From assembly GCA_022749815.1 (NCBI GenBank), contig JAKIWV010000002.1:506478-570477 (forward strand): a stretch of DNA of 64,000 nucleotides, given 5' to 3'. Positions 51,782-61,117 of the stretch are shown here, piece after piece (the stretch's first letter is position 1; each line of letters opens with the position of its first letter). The notes beneath the pieces were generated by a model that saw nothing but the letters and a program-made list of their open reading frames with translations, was not told the origin of the DNA and made no database searches. This DNA comes from Thermoplasmata archaeon. GTDB taxonomy: Archaea; Thermoplasmatota; Thermoplasmata; Lutacidiplasmatales; UBA184. The translations under genes were made by a program, and so were the position numbers.

Positions 51782-53118
51782 CCCGGGTTCCCGACCTTCG
51801 CGTCGGCCACGGCGAGGGCTCGGTCCAGCACCTCGAGCCCGTGGTCGAGCTCCTCCCGCGTGACGATCAAGGGCGGCGCCACCACGAGGTGGGAGACCCA
51901 GCTCACACAGAAGACCCCCTCTTTGAGCATCGCCGCGGCGACCTGGTCGGCGACCAAGGGCCGCCCGGCGATCTTGTCCTCCTCCGTGTTGAAGGGGGTT
52001 CGGTGGGCCCGGTCCCGCACCAGTTCCACGGCAGCGAAGAGTCCCATCCCGCGCACCTCGCCGACCGAAACGTGATGCTCCTGGATCTCCCGCAACCGAC
52101 GCAGGAGGTACTCGCCCTCCCGTCGAGATTTCTCGAGCAACCCCAGGCGTCGGTATTCCTCGATGGCGGCGACCGCGGGGCCCAGCGTGAGCGGATGGGC
52201 CTCGTACGTGTGCCCGTGCGGGAAGTAGCGGTCGCGGAACTCATCGTGTACGGCCGCGGTCGTCGCCGTCAGTCCCAACGGGACGTAGGCCCCCGTGATT
52301 CCCTTCGCAGTGGTGAGAATGTCCGGTTGGACTTTCCAATGGTCGACGGCGAACCACTCTCCGACGCGACCCCAGGCCGACATGACCTCGTCGGCGATCA
52401 GCAAGACCCCATGCTTCTTCGTGATCTCGCGGATGCGGGGCAAGTATTCCGGTACTGGGATTAGGACCCCGTTGGTACCCACGACGGGTTCGAGTATCAT
52501 CGCGGCCACGTCGGACTCGTGCTCCAGTTGGTAGTCCACGTATTCGGCGCAGGCGACGCCGCAGTCCGGGTAGGTCAACCCGAACGGACACCGGTAACAG
52601 TAACAATCCGGCGCGAAAACGGTTCCCGGAACCTTCTGGAGCGGCTCGATGGCCTTCCGGCGGAGGTCGCCGGTCACGGAAATCGATGCGGCCGTCGCCC
52701 CGTGGTAGGACCGATATCGCGAGAGCACTTTCTGATGGCCGGTCGCCGCTCGGGCGATCTTGAGCGCCGCTTCGTTCGCCTCGGTCCCAGAAGTGCTGAA
52801 GAAGTATCGGTTGAGACCCTTCGGCAGCACGCCTCCAAGAGCCCGGCTCAGGGTGGCCCGCGCCTCGGTCGCGAATCCGGGGGCGGCATAGGCGAGGTGA
52901 CGCGCTTGGTCGGCGATCGCTGCGATGACGCGTTCGTTGCCGTGGCCCAGATTCGTGGCCATCAGCTGAGAAGATAGGTCGAGGTATTCCTTGCCCGAAC
53001 TGTCCCAAAATCGCGAGCCCTCGGCCCGTGTGACCAAGATCGGGTCCCAGCCCCCCTGCCGGCGCCAGGTTACGTAATTCGTTTCCCGAACGACGCGAAG
53101 CGCTTCGTCCGGGTCCAT
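51778..53118 (-). CDS. Class III aminotransferase (beta-alanine/taurine/amine-pyruvate type)
   Basis: 446 residues. PLP Lys in LTTAKGITGAYVPLG, Asp in LLIADEVMSAWGR, phosphate cup STSGTEANEAALKIAR. The fold and texts such as SRYRSYHGATAASISVTGD are those of the omega-amino acid:pyruvate and taurine:pyruvate transaminases. An internal Cys cluster at about 190-205 (CYCYRCPFGLTYPDCGVAC, five Cys) is unusual and could bind metal. Together with mmsA opposite it, the product would be malonate semialdehyde. Confidence 0.88.
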   Translation of the reverse strand: MDPDEALRVVRETNYVTWRRQGGWDPILVTRAEGSRFWDSSGKEYLDLSSQLMATNLGHGNERVIAAIADQARHLAYAAPGFATEARATLSRALGGVLPKGLNRYFFSTSGTEANEAALKIARAATGHQKVLSRYRSYHGATAASISVTGDLRRKAIEPLQKVPGTVFAPDCYCYRCPFGLTYPDCGVACAEYVDYQLEHESDVAAMILEPVVGTNGVLIPVPEYLPRIREITKKHGVLLIADEVMSAWGRVGEWFAVDHWKVQPDILTTAKGITGAYVPLGLTATTAAVHDEFRDRYFPHGHTYEAHPLTLGPAVAAIEEYRRLGLLEKSRREGEYLLRRLREIQEHHVSVGEVRGMGLFAAVELVRDRAHRTPFNTEEDKIAGRPLVADQVAAAMLKEGVFCVSWVSHLVVAPPLIVTREELDHGLEVLDRALAVADAKVGNPG

Positions 53119-53146
53119 CGATCCGCCCCCCCTGTGGTGGCCAGCC

Positions 53147-53824
53147 CTACTTTTGGAACTTCCGGGTGACCGCCTCCATGAGCGCGGTCCCGTCTTTGAG
53201 GTATGGCCGAGCGTGGTACGGCAGAAGGGAGGTCACGGCCAGTCCCGCCATCCGCCGCGCGGAGATCTGAGCGGTGGGGGTGTGGTGGGTATACTCTTTG
53301 TAACTCAATTCGAGCGCGTTCGAGGAAAAGTCCATGAAGAGATCGCCCGCGAAGAGAATTTTTCGGTCAGGGAGATAGAACGAGCTATGTCCGGGCGTAT
53401 GACCCGGGGTGTGGTAAGCGACGATTCCTCCGGCCGAGTCGAACCGATCCCCATCTTTGAATGCCTCGTCAATGGTCACCGGTTCAGCCGGGGGCGTGCC
53501 CGGGCCATCGTAGGGGGGGTCCATTGCGATGTACGCCGCCTCGATCCAGTGCGAGAACGTTCTGGCGTGCGTCTTTGTCACCATGTCTCTGAGGCTACCG
53601 ACGTGGTCACGATGGAGGTGGGTAAGAAAGATGGAGCGGATGGCCGCCGGTGCGATGCGGTGCTGCTTCAGATACGTCTCGATCTTCGGCCCCGATCCGG
53701 GCAGCCCGGTGTCAATCAAGATCCAGTTATCTCCCTTGTCCTTGATCAGGTAGACGTGAGTCGGGAAATCCGGTGAGGGGTCCACACCGTCGACTTGATG
53801 GATTCCGGGAAGTATTTCGGTCAT
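53147..53824 (-). CDS. Metallo-beta-lactamase-fold hydrolase
   Basis: 225 residues from ATG 53824. Signature T-H-L-H-R-D-H-V-G (HxHxDH), then YHTPGHTPGHSSFY and GDLFMDF, giving the two-metal site of the MBL family. The start MTEILPGIHQVDGVD is the classic opening strand. Close to the ubiquitous MBL hydrolases of unknown substrate, possibly thioester or lactone hydrolysis. Frames open upstream of 53824 are rejected. Confidence 0.9.
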   Translation of the reverse strand: MTEILPGIHQVDGVDPSPDFPTHVYLIKDKGDNWILIDTGLPGSGPKIETYLKQHRIAPAAIRSIFLTHLHRDHVGSLRDMVTKTHARTFSHWIEAAYIAMDPPYDGPGTPPAEPVTIDEAFKDGDRFDSAGGIVAYHTPGHTPGHSSFYLPDRKILFAGDLFMDFSSNALELSYKEYTHHTPTAQISARRMAGLAVTSLLPYHARPYLKDGTALMEAVTRKFQK

Positions 53825-53855
53825 CGGGGCACCGGCCGGTCGAGCGGCGCCGGGA

Positions 53856-54680
53856 TTAAGTAGCTTCCCGAGGAGGTCGGAGGGGTCTCGCGGTACCCCG
53901 CATGGACGCGGGCTTTGGGGTAGGAGATGCCACGGGCGGCCCGCGCGCCAAGGCGACTTGGAACGCCAGGAACTCGTTCCCGTCGGGGTCCATGAATCGA
54001 AGTGTGGTGCCCCCCCACGGTTGGACTCGAGGCGGCTCGGTGACCCGCGCTCCGGCCGACCGAAGACGTAGCTCGAGAGCGGCCGCGCTATCCGTCTGGA
54101 ACACGATGCCTGTGCTCGTTCCAATACGGCCGGTCGCCTCTGAATAGAACGGCTCCCCCCATTCGCGACGAGGCGCGATGAGGGAAACGGCGGAGGCTCC
54201 TCGTCCGAGCGAGAGTTCTACGTACCCAGTGGCCTCGTCCCGCTCGCGGACCCGGAATCCCAAGACCTCTTGGTACCACTGAAGAGAGCTCTTCAGGTCG
54301 CGCACCGCAACGCCCACGCGGAGCAGGGCTGTCAGGCGGCCCGACCCGCGCGCCGGAGCGAGCTCCAGGTTGGCCCCCGCCCCTACGGTGACTGGGTTCC
54401 ATTCGACTACCTCGTAGGCGGTCGCTGGGAGACCCCGGAAGGGGTCGGTGCGAAGGACCCGTTCGGCTTCGGCGAGAGAAGTTGCCCGGAAGATCAGTAG
54501 ATCTCCGGCGGGGTGCGTCAACTCGCCCCGGGCTACGAGGCGCCCGACCCGTTCGAGCTCTGCTTCGAAGCGTCGGACCTGGGCATGCTCGGGCAATTCC
54601 GACCGCTCCATGTCGCCGACCCGCACGCTGCGGACGTAGAGCCGTTTTGGTTTCGGACCCGGCCGGCTCGGGTCGGACAT
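53856..54680 (-). CDS. YCII-like domain fused to a VOC (glyoxalase-fold) domain
   Basis: 274 residues. Residues about 12-95 resemble YCII-type ferredoxin folds (LYVRSVRVGDM, LLIFRATSLAEAERVLRTDPF). Residues about 120-250 are a glyoxalase/bleomycin-resistance VOC half-pair: LLRVGVAVRDLKSSLQWYQEVLGF, GIVFQTDSAAALELRLRSAG, and RFMDPDGNEFLAFQV with the metal-ligand Glu. The two are joined by a short linker. The C-terminal tail is Pro/Arg-rich. Might be a small-molecule detoxification enzyme. A divergent promoter faces the surface protein. Confidence 0.8.
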   Translation of the reverse strand: MSDPSRPGPKPKRLYVRSVRVGDMERSELPEHAQVRRFEAELERVGRLVARGELTHPAGDLLIFRATSLAEAERVLRTDPFRGLPATAYEVVEWNPVTVGAGANLELAPARGSGRLTALLRVGVAVRDLKSSLQWYQEVLGFRVRERDEATGYVELSLGRGASAVSLIAPRREWGEPFYSEATGRIGTSTGIVFQTDSAAALELRLRSAGARVTEPPRVQPWGGTTLRFMDPDGNEFLAFQVALARGPPVASPTPKPASMRGTARPLRPPREAT

Positions 54681-54825
54681 GACCTCCCCATAGCCGTTCT
54701 ACCTCTAGAACGCTTGCGTTCTGGTTCGACAACCCTGGCGGCCCTCTTGACCCCGACCCACGCCGACACACGACTCTACAAGTAACCGGGAAGTTTGAAA
54801 TAGTAGAAACCGCGAGGGTGGGAGT

Positions 54826-56835
54826 ATGCGACCCACTCTGTACGCCATTGTCGTCGCCTTGGTCTTGCTGACCTCTGCCCTATTCCTGGTTGTGCCGAAT
54901 GCCGGGAAGACGGTTGGATCGCCGGGCGCGGGCCATGGCGGCCTTCGAACCGCCGCCTTGCCCGGGTATACTGTCTACTCCACGCCGAACCTGGACCCAG
55001 TGCTCGCTGGCTACCCCGATTCTCTCCTCTATCAGGTTTTGAACAACACCAACCACGGGCCAGTCACCCAGTTGTCCAGCGTCACGATCCTGGGCCACTA
55101 CTACAACCACGGACTCACCCTCCTCAATTTCCCGGGCACTCCCGCCAACCTGGGCACCAACCCGGTTAGCAACTGGAGCTTCACCGTGCCTCTCAATGCG
55201 AGCAACGTGTTCGGCTACTTCCCCACATTCACGATCTGGGCGAACTCTACCGCGCTCGCCACCAACACGGCGACAAACTTGACGGTGCACGTGGGCTCAT
55301 TGCAATTTGGGATTTCCAGCGTCTGCGATGAAGTTACCGGAAACTGCGGTTCGCTCGTATCGACCAACCCCGCCCTGGTAACCGTCCATGCGGTCGTTGT
55401 AGCCACCGGGGCCGCCACCTCGGCAGCGCCTAGCGAGACCCTTAAGGTGCTTTACTTCTCCACCGGCAGTTCGCCGGTAACGGTCCCCAACGCGCCTCTG
55501 ACACTGACGACCGATACCCAGGGTTATGCCTCCGAGACGTTCTTCCCCAACAGCACGATCTTTAACGTCCCCGGGCCGGATCACACAGAACTCGAACTCA
55601 TTGACTCGGTGAATGCCTCGGCCACGATCTACACGAACGTGTCATGGACCGATCACAACCCCTCCGGAAACGCAGAATTCGTGTTTTGGCTCAACAGCCC
55701 CCAGTACTACGGCGGGGACACCGTCACCGCGACGTGGCAGTGGCGGGGAACCAACGCCAGCGTCGGTGCCATCACGCTCTACAACTACTACGTTTGGGAC
55801 CTGACCGGCAACGGCGCGCTGCTCGCCTCTGGGACTCCCAACACCGTCGCCCCCACCGGCTCGTTCAAATTCGCCCTGCCGGCGACATATTACGGTACCT
55901 TCGAAGTCGATGCCTACGCCCACAACTCATCCGACTACTGGTTCCTCTTCGCTGACGGCACAGCGGACCCGGCCACCGTGGCCCTGAACCCGAGTGAGAG
56001 GTTCTACAATCCGGGCGACACGATCATGGTGAATGTCGCGACCCAAGGGACGATCTTTGCCTCGGCAACGATCACCGCGGTTGTCGAAGCGACGACCTCG
56101 AACCAGCAGCTATTCAATGGCCCGGTGTCTGGGGACATGTTCCAGTTCACCGTACCCGCTACGGCTCCGTCGTCCTCGTACCATCTTCTCGCCTGGGCAT
56201 CGACGACGACAGCTGGAACGTTTGCCCACTTCGAATTGACCATCACCGAAGCGCACGGCTACTCCTTCTGGGCCGGAGTCAGCACCCAGTCGGCATACTC
56301 GGATGGCAGTTTCCAGGCGGGCCAAACGGTCCAGGTCAGTTACAGAGTCGGAACTCTAGGTACGACGACCTTGCCCCACACGATAACGGAACTGTTGATC
56401 TACCCCGACGTATACGGCCTGACGCCTGCGTACAAGTACGTGTACAACCTCCCGACGTCGGGATCTATCTCGTTCACGATTCCGTCGGGTACCCAGAACG
56501 GGCAGCAGTTCTTCTTCATGGAGGTAATTGTTGGGAGTAGCTTCGCTTTCGCGGACCTCTCAGTCTACGTTAACTCCGCCCCCTCGGCACTCAACTACGA
56601 GCTGGGCGCCGGCAGCGGCGTGACCGTAGGATGGCTCATCTTGCTCATCCTCATCGTCGTCGTGGCGATCGTCGTCGTCTCGATGATGCGGTCCCGGCGC
56701 AAGCCCGGGACGATGATGATGCGCCCAACCCCGGCGCCATCCACTCCCGCGGCCTCCGACTGGAAGGAATCGCCGGCCAGTGGCACGAGCGGAGGGAGTT
56801 CCGCTCCCCCAGCCACCCCGCCCGGTGCTCAGTAG
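54826..56835 (+). CDS. Large exported cell-surface protein anchored at its C-terminus
   Basis: 669 residues. Signal peptide MRPTLYAIVVALVLLTSALFLVV; then about 570 residues of beta-rich, Asn/Thr/Ser-rich sequence with many N-x-S/T sequons; a C-terminal membrane helix (VGWLILLILIVVVAIVVVSM) followed by basic RSRRKPG and a Pro/Ser/Thr-rich cytosolic tail. The layout is that of archaeal S-layer or adhesin-like surface proteins. ATG 54826 follows GGGTGGGAG. Base composition is lower in GC than most neighbours, as for other exported genes. No family assigned. Confidence 0.75.
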   Translation: MRPTLYAIVVALVLLTSALFLVVPNAGKTVGSPGAGHGGLRTAALPGYTVYSTPNLDPVLAGYPDSLLYQVLNNTNHGPVTQLSSVTILGHYYNHGLTLLNFPGTPANLGTNPVSNWSFTVPLNASNVFGYFPTFTIWANSTALATNTATNLTVHVGSLQFGISSVCDEVTGNCGSLVSTNPALVTVHAVVVATGAATSAAPSETLKVLYFSTGSSPVTVPNAPLTLTTDTQGYASETFFPNSTIFNVPGPDHTELELIDSVNASATIYTNVSWTDHNPSGNAEFVFWLNSPQYYGGDTVTATWQWRGTNASVGAITLYNYYVWDLTGNGALLASGTPNTVAPTGSFKFALPATYYGTFEVDAYAHNSSDYWFLFADGTADPATVALNPSERFYNPGDTIMVNVATQGTIFASATITAVVEATTSNQQLFNGPVSGDMFQFTVPATAPSSSYHLLAWASTTTAGTFAHFELTITEAHGYSFWAGVSTQSAYSDGSFQAGQTVQVSYRVGTLGTTTLPHTITELLIYPDVYGLTPAYKYVYNLPTSGSISFTIPSGTQNGQQFFFMEVIVGSSFAFADLSVYVNSAPSALNYELGAGSGVTVGWLILLILIVVVAIVVVSMMRSRRKPGTMMMRPTPAPSTPAASDWKESPASGTSGGSSAPPATPPGAQ

Positions 56836-56998
56836 GCGCGTCCTCCCCTTGATGGGAGCGATCCGAGCAAACCATTTCCCGTCTTTCTTTCTTTTCGAGC
56901 GGGGTCGCCGGAGTCGACCGTGCCGTCCTCCGGGTGAACAGGACGTTCTCCGACCGGCGCGACCGCGAACTGGGCATTCGGCCTAGTGCAGTTTCTCC

Positions 56999-57988
56999 TC
57001 AATGCACCCGCACGGCGAGGCGGCGCACCGACCCGATTGAATCGGATAATGCCAGGCCGCCGAAATCGAACATCCCAAGCAGCTCATCAACGCCGGTCTC
57101 TGAGAGGGCATCGACCTGGTCCTCCACTTCGTTCAGGCTGCCGATCATTGCCAAACCACTCTCTTCGAGGCCGTCCACAGTGGCATGGCGGGGATTCGCG
57201 GCCACCTTCTGTTGAAAGAATACGCTCTGGGTGGCGAGGCGGGAGTCCAGGTAGCGTTGGAGGGCCGCTCGGGCCCGGTCGGGCGCCGGCCCCGCGTAGA
57301 GGTGGACGGCGGCCGAGACCGTCGCTTTCCGGCCCGCGGGGAGCTCGGCCCTGTACTCCCGGATCTCTGCCGCGAGCTCGGGCAGGTCCCGGACCGTCGC
57401 GTACGGGATCAGCGCGAGGGAGAACCCCTTTCGGGCCACGTAGGGCAGGGCCTCCCGCCGTTGGGCGGCGACCCAGATCGGAGGAGAGGGCTGTTGGCGC
57501 GGTAACACATTGAGCCGCACCGGGCGCGCTGTCGGGCCCTCCCCGCGAACCTCCTCCCCCCGAAACGCGGCGAGGATCGTTTCGAGCGAACGGTCGAATC
57601 GCGCGCGTTTCTCCGCCGGGTCAACGCCGAACCCTTCGAACTCGGCGGGAATGTAGCCGCTCCCGACGCCAAAGTTCAGTCGACCCCCGACCAGTTGGTC
57701 AAGCAAGGCGTACTGTTCCGCGATATCGATCGCGGAATGGAACGGAAGTACGCTGACCAACGACCCGAGTCGAATGCGGCGAGTGCGCGCCCCAATTGAA
57801 GCCAGGAGAACCGGGGGAGCCGGACACGTACCGCTCGCGAGGAAGTGATGCTCCGCGACCCAGACGCTGGCCAGCCCGGACCGATCCGCCGCGTCGGCGA
57901 TGGAGAGCAATTCGGAATAGCGATTCCGGCCCGCGAAATCTACCTCGGGAGGAAATCCGTCCAGTACCGAGAAAACGCTGAGCTGCAC
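56999..57988 (-). CDS. LLM-class flavin (FMN/F420)-dependent oxidoreductase
   Basis: 329 residues, luciferase-like TIM barrel. Markers: SVWVAEHHFLASGTCPAPPV, LGSLVSVLPFHSAIDIAEQYA, LDQLVGGRLNFGVGSGY and PPIWVAAQRREALPYVARKG. Archaeal members may use F420 rather than FMN; I cannot tell which. The typical QxxD/E pocket is not examined. Downstream (minus strand) of the region shared with the surface protein; stands alone. Confidence 0.88.
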   Translation of the reverse strand: MQLSVFSVLDGFPPEVDFAGRNRYSELLSIADAADRSGLASVWVAEHHFLASGTCPAPPVLLASIGARTRRIRLGSLVSVLPFHSAIDIAEQYALLDQLVGGRLNFGVGSGYIPAEFEGFGVDPAEKRARFDRSLETILAAFRGEEVRGEGPTARPVRLNVLPRQQPSPPIWVAAQRREALPYVARKGFSLALIPYATVRDLPELAAEIREYRAELPAGRKATVSAAVHLYAGPAPDRARAALQRYLDSRLATQSVFFQQKVAANPRHATVDGLEESGLAMIGSLNEVEDQVDALSETGVDELLGMFDFGGLALSDSIGSVRRLAVRVH

Positions 57989-58067
57989 GACGCGGGGAGT
58001 CTTCGGGAGGCATAAGTCCGTCCGGCGGCTCCCACGGGGGGGTTGGCATTGTCAGGCCAGCACCGTC

Positions 58068-58832
58068 ATGCGGTGGCCCAACGTGGCGGTTGCCGTGTGG
58101 CTCGAGGGGGAGCTTCTGGTTTCTGGGCCTCCTGGGTTCGCAGAGGCCGTAGTCTGGAAAACCCCGTGGCCCGTGCAGGACCCCGAAGGGGCGGGCGCGC
58201 GGGGAGCGGTCCTCGTGGTCCCATCGATCCAAGTGCCCATCGTCGAGGGAGTAGCCCCCAGCGGTTCGCCGCCGTACGTGGCGTTGATCACGGGAGCGGC
58301 GCCGCTTTCCTGGCGGGGAACAGAACTCATAGGGCCGGTTCTGCAATTCGATGCCGACCTCTTCCGAACCGGGGACCACGTGCGGGTGGAAGGGATCACC
58401 TCCCGGATCGAGCTCCCGAACCTCGAGGAGGTTCCGGTCGTCACGTCGTTCCTTGAAAACCGGTACGGAGAGATTCTCCTGCTTCGGCGTTCGAACCAGG
58501 TCGGCACTTTTCGGGGCTACTGGGCCGGGGTGTCGGGCTTCTTCGAGGCCGAGACCGCCGAGGCACAAGCGTACCAAGAAATCCTGGAAGAAACGGGAGT
58601 GACCTCGAAGGACCTCCACCTCGAGCGAGCAGGACCGACCGTCCATGCCCGGGACGGTCGCAGAATCTTCTCGGTCCATCCGTTCCGGTTCCGTACTGAA
58701 ACGCGCCAGATCCGGTTGGATTGGGAACACACCGAGGCCGAGTGGGTCGATCCGCTGGAGCTCGGCCGGCGCGAGATCGTTCCGAAGCTGGACCGGGTGT
58801 GGGCCGCAGTGCGACCCGAGGGAAACGCATAA
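58068..58832 (+). CDS. Nudix hydrolase with extended N-terminal domain
   Basis: 254 residues. The Nudix box is GFFEAETAEAQAYQEILEET followed by GV: Gx5Ex7xEUxEExGU with the usual Arg replaced by Gln. The two preceding beta strands EILLLRRSN and the later WVDPLELG are typical. Residues 1-125 are an extra beta-rich domain without known match (VAVAVWLEGELLVSGPPG ... AVVWKTPWPV). Substrate unknown; possible nucleoside diphosphate or sugar-nucleotide hydrolase. It ends 28 nt before tRNA-Ala. Confidence 0.85.
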   Translation: MRWPNVAVAVWLEGELLVSGPPGFAEAVVWKTPWPVQDPEGAGARGAVLVVPSIQVPIVEGVAPSGSPPYVALITGAAPLSWRGTELIGPVLQFDADLFRTGDHVRVEGITSRIELPNLEEVPVVTSFLENRYGEILLLRRSNQVGTFRGYWAGVSGFFEAETAEAQAYQEILEETGVTSKDLHLERAGPTVHARDGRRIFSVHPFRFRTETRQIRLDWEHTEAEWVDPLELGRREIVPKLDRVWAAVRPEGNA

Positions 58833-58860
58833 GTCGCGGACCCGGACTCGACGGCTCCGA

Positions 58861-58934
58861 GGGCTGGTAGATCAGTTCGGAAGATCGCCGGTTTTGCAAA
58901 TCGGAGGTCTCGGGTTCAAATCCCGACCAGTCCA
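58861..58934 (+). tRNA. tRNA-Ala (UGC)
   Basis: Cloverleaf: acceptor GGGCTGG (58861-58867) with CCAGTCC (58927-58933), giving the G3:U70 pair that identifies alanine tRNA; D-arm GATC/GATC; anticodon stem CCGGT/ATCGG with loop TTTGCAA (58893-58899; anticodon TGC at 58895-58897); T-arm TCGGG-TTCAAAT-CCCGA; discriminator A at 58934. No intron, no encoded CCA. Confidence 0.95.
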
Positions 58935-58935
58935 T
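58923..58935 (+). repeat. 13-bp direct repeat, copy in tRNA-Ala 3' end
   Basis: CCGACCAGTCCAT, the last twelve bases of tRNA-Ala plus one, recurs at 61970-61982. The copies bracket about 3.0 kb with the AT-richer phosphoesterase and the metal-binding methyltransferase. Such a duplication of a tRNA 3' end is what an integrase leaves behind. Confidence 0.6.
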
Positions 58936-59329
58936 TACACTTGATTCGCCGCGGGCCAAGCCCGGTCGAGTGAATCGTAATAAGGTCTAAACGCGCCCTG
59001 CCGTTGCCTGTTTTGCGCATCCACCCGCAGCCCCCGCCTTCGTTCTCAGTCACTTCAAGACCGAGGTGTGGTCGTTGGTGCCTACGAGTGTCACTGACCG
59101 CGCGAACTGGACGAAGGCCGCAAAGGCCGCTTACGTCGCGCGGGGCTGCCTCTCTGTCCGCTAACCCTCGCTAGCTCGGATATCTACCAACCTTAAGCAC
59201 CGGCTCGGACTGCAGCCTTTTCCCCTGTGAATCCCGGCCGGACCGAGGTGGATCTGGCCAGGCCGAAATACGGGCGGGGAATCGCGCCAACTCTGAAGAC
59301 GACTGAGCGGAGCAGGAGCAAGCTCGACG
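58935..59329 (+). other. Intergenic region after tRNA-Ala
   Basis: About 395 nt with no gene seen. Just after the tRNA is a GC-rich dyad (GATTC ... CGGGCC AA GCCCGG ... GAATC, about 58943-58977) that may be a terminator or processing hairpin. A TATA-like CCTTAAGCA at 59191-59199 may serve the secreted phosphoesterase at 59330, leaving a 5' leader of around 110 nt. Confidence 0.4.
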
Positions 59330-60808
59330 ATGGGAAAAGTGAGAGCTGCCTGGCGGGTTGGATCAGCGGTCGGGATCGCGTTGATCATGGTCACGGGGTT
59401 CTTGGCGGTCCCCTCCCAGTTTGCCCCAGAGCCCCAAAGTAGTCGGCTTGTCGCGGGACCGGAACCCGCAACTCAAGGCTGTCCCTCGAACACGTGCAGT
59501 TTCACTTTCACCGGAACCTGGACGCCGAATCCCCCTTCGGGTCGCACGTGGCAAGTAAGCCTGACTAATGTCTACGTGGAGACAAATGGCACTTGCACCC
59601 ACGTGGGGGTTGACAACATGTCAGCAGCCATACCAAACCACATCGTGTTCAAGCTAGTCCCATGCTTCAAGAACGGTCCCTTCGGATATGTGGTGACGAG
59701 TCAGGGCGGTTACGCCGCGCTGGTCCCTACAGGATCAGTTCCCGCAGACTTCCTGAACCATACGTTCGCCAGCTCGCTTTACATCAGTCCATTCATCCAG
59801 CACGTAGTTACGATTGTGTTGGAGAATACGCAGATAAACAACGTGTGGGCACACGCTCCCTATGAGCGCTATCTGTCTGCAAGATACACCAACATTAGCA
59901 GCTTCTACTCGGTGTGTCACCACTCGCTCCCCGCTTACATCGCACTGACGGCCGCGGTCACAAACACCTGTGGGAGCGATTCCCCTGCGGTCTGGAATTG
60001 GACCAATACGAGCCTCGGGGACCTTCTGCAGAACAACAACCCTGCTCTCACCTGGGGACAGTTTGCGGAAAACTGGAACATGCAAAACTCCGGCGGGATT
60101 GAATGCACCCGACCCAACCATAACATCGGACACGACCTACAACCCCAGAGGCATTTGCCGTTCGACCACTATCAGAATGCGACCAAGATTCTGAGCTACT
60201 GCAAGGCGCATTTAATGGATAGCGGCGTATTCAATCGGTCGCTTGCGAACAATGCCAGTCTGTTGAACTATTCGTTCTACGTCCCGAATAGTTGCGATGA
60301 TGGGGAGAATGGTTGTGGGTCGGTACACGGCGTAAAGAACCGCACCGTCGCGCAGCTGACAGCCCAGGCGGATGCTTGGCTCAGGCACTTCCTGACTCCG
60401 ATTTTGAACAGCACGGGGTCCGAGGCGACGGTGGTCAGCCACACGGCCTTTGTCGTAGTTTGGGATGAGTCCAATGAAGGTGACACCCATACAAACGCCG
60501 GGTACGCTGTTTCCGGGATCCACAAGGGCCAGAACTATGGCTGGTGCCAGAAACACCTTGGAAGCGGTGGGGCCTTGGGTGATGCGGTCTGTGGTGGCCA
60601 CGTTTTTGCCACGATCATTAGTCCCTTCTCTCTCGGACAAACAGTCTCGATAGATGCCTCCGACTACAGCATCCCAGCAACGATTGAGTGGCTATTCGAG
60701 CTAGGGGGACTACACAACCCCGGTAGCTACGACACGGCTTACCAAGGCGCGAACCCGGGGTTCCCAATTCTAGCGGGGGCGTTCGACTTCGTCGATAACG
60801 GATACTAG
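59330..60808 (+). CDS. Secreted phosphoesterase (PF04185-like acid phosphatase/phospholipase C)
   Basis: 492 residues. N-terminal signal segment (RVGSAVGIALIMVTGFLAVPS). The catalytic domain resembles PF04185 phosphoesterases: the nucleophile region VVTIVLENTQINNVW, then HHSLPAYIALTA, HDLQPQRHLPFDHY and the metal-ligand strand AFVVVWDESNEGDTH. Many Cys (at least eight) and N-x-S/T sequons agree with export. It is more AT-rich than flanking genes, which may mark transfer or just the exported-protein bias seen elsewhere here. Could scavenge phosphate from outside the cell. Confidence 0.78.
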   Translation: MGKVRAAWRVGSAVGIALIMVTGFLAVPSQFAPEPQSSRLVAGPEPATQGCPSNTCSFTFTGTWTPNPPSGRTWQVSLTNVYVETNGTCTHVGVDNMSAAIPNHIVFKLVPCFKNGPFGYVVTSQGGYAALVPTGSVPADFLNHTFASSLYISPFIQHVVTIVLENTQINNVWAHAPYERYLSARYTNISSFYSVCHHSLPAYIALTAAVTNTCGSDSPAVWNWTNTSLGDLLQNNNPALTWGQFAENWNMQNSGGIECTRPNHNIGHDLQPQRHLPFDHYQNATKILSYCKAHLMDSGVFNRSLANNASLLNYSFYVPNSCDDGENGCGSVHGVKNRTVAQLTAQADAWLRHFLTPILNSTGSEATVVSHTAFVVVWDESNEGDTHTNAGYAVSGIHKGQNYGWCQKHLGSGGALGDAVCGGHVFATIISPFSLGQTVSIDASDYSIPATIEWLFELGGLHNPGSYDTAYQGANPGFPILAGAFDFVDNGY

Positions 60809-61117
60809 AAGGAAGACCCTCAGACGCCGTCTGGAACCCCGCTAGAATGTTACCGAAGTAACCATCCAGGCTACCGATGGAGTTACAATCGACCTTACAG
60901 ATCACGTACATTCCTTCGGATCCGAAAGGTACAACCCAGGCTCGACTCCGGCTGTTCGGGGCGGCGTGAGCGAAGCGTGGAACGGATGGTATCTCGAAGA
61001 GTTCCACGAAAAGGAATTTGGCGGCTGACTGAGTTGTGAGCACACGCGCGAGAACATCGCCAGAAGGTACCTTCCCAACACCTTCTTGCGCCGGATCCGA
61101 TTTTGACCGGGTGGCCG
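60809..61117. other. Intergenic region, no gene seen
   Basis: About 310 nt without a convincing gene. Composition changes from AT-richer to GC-rich across it. No tRNA, hairpin or known repeat recognised. Confidence 0.35.
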
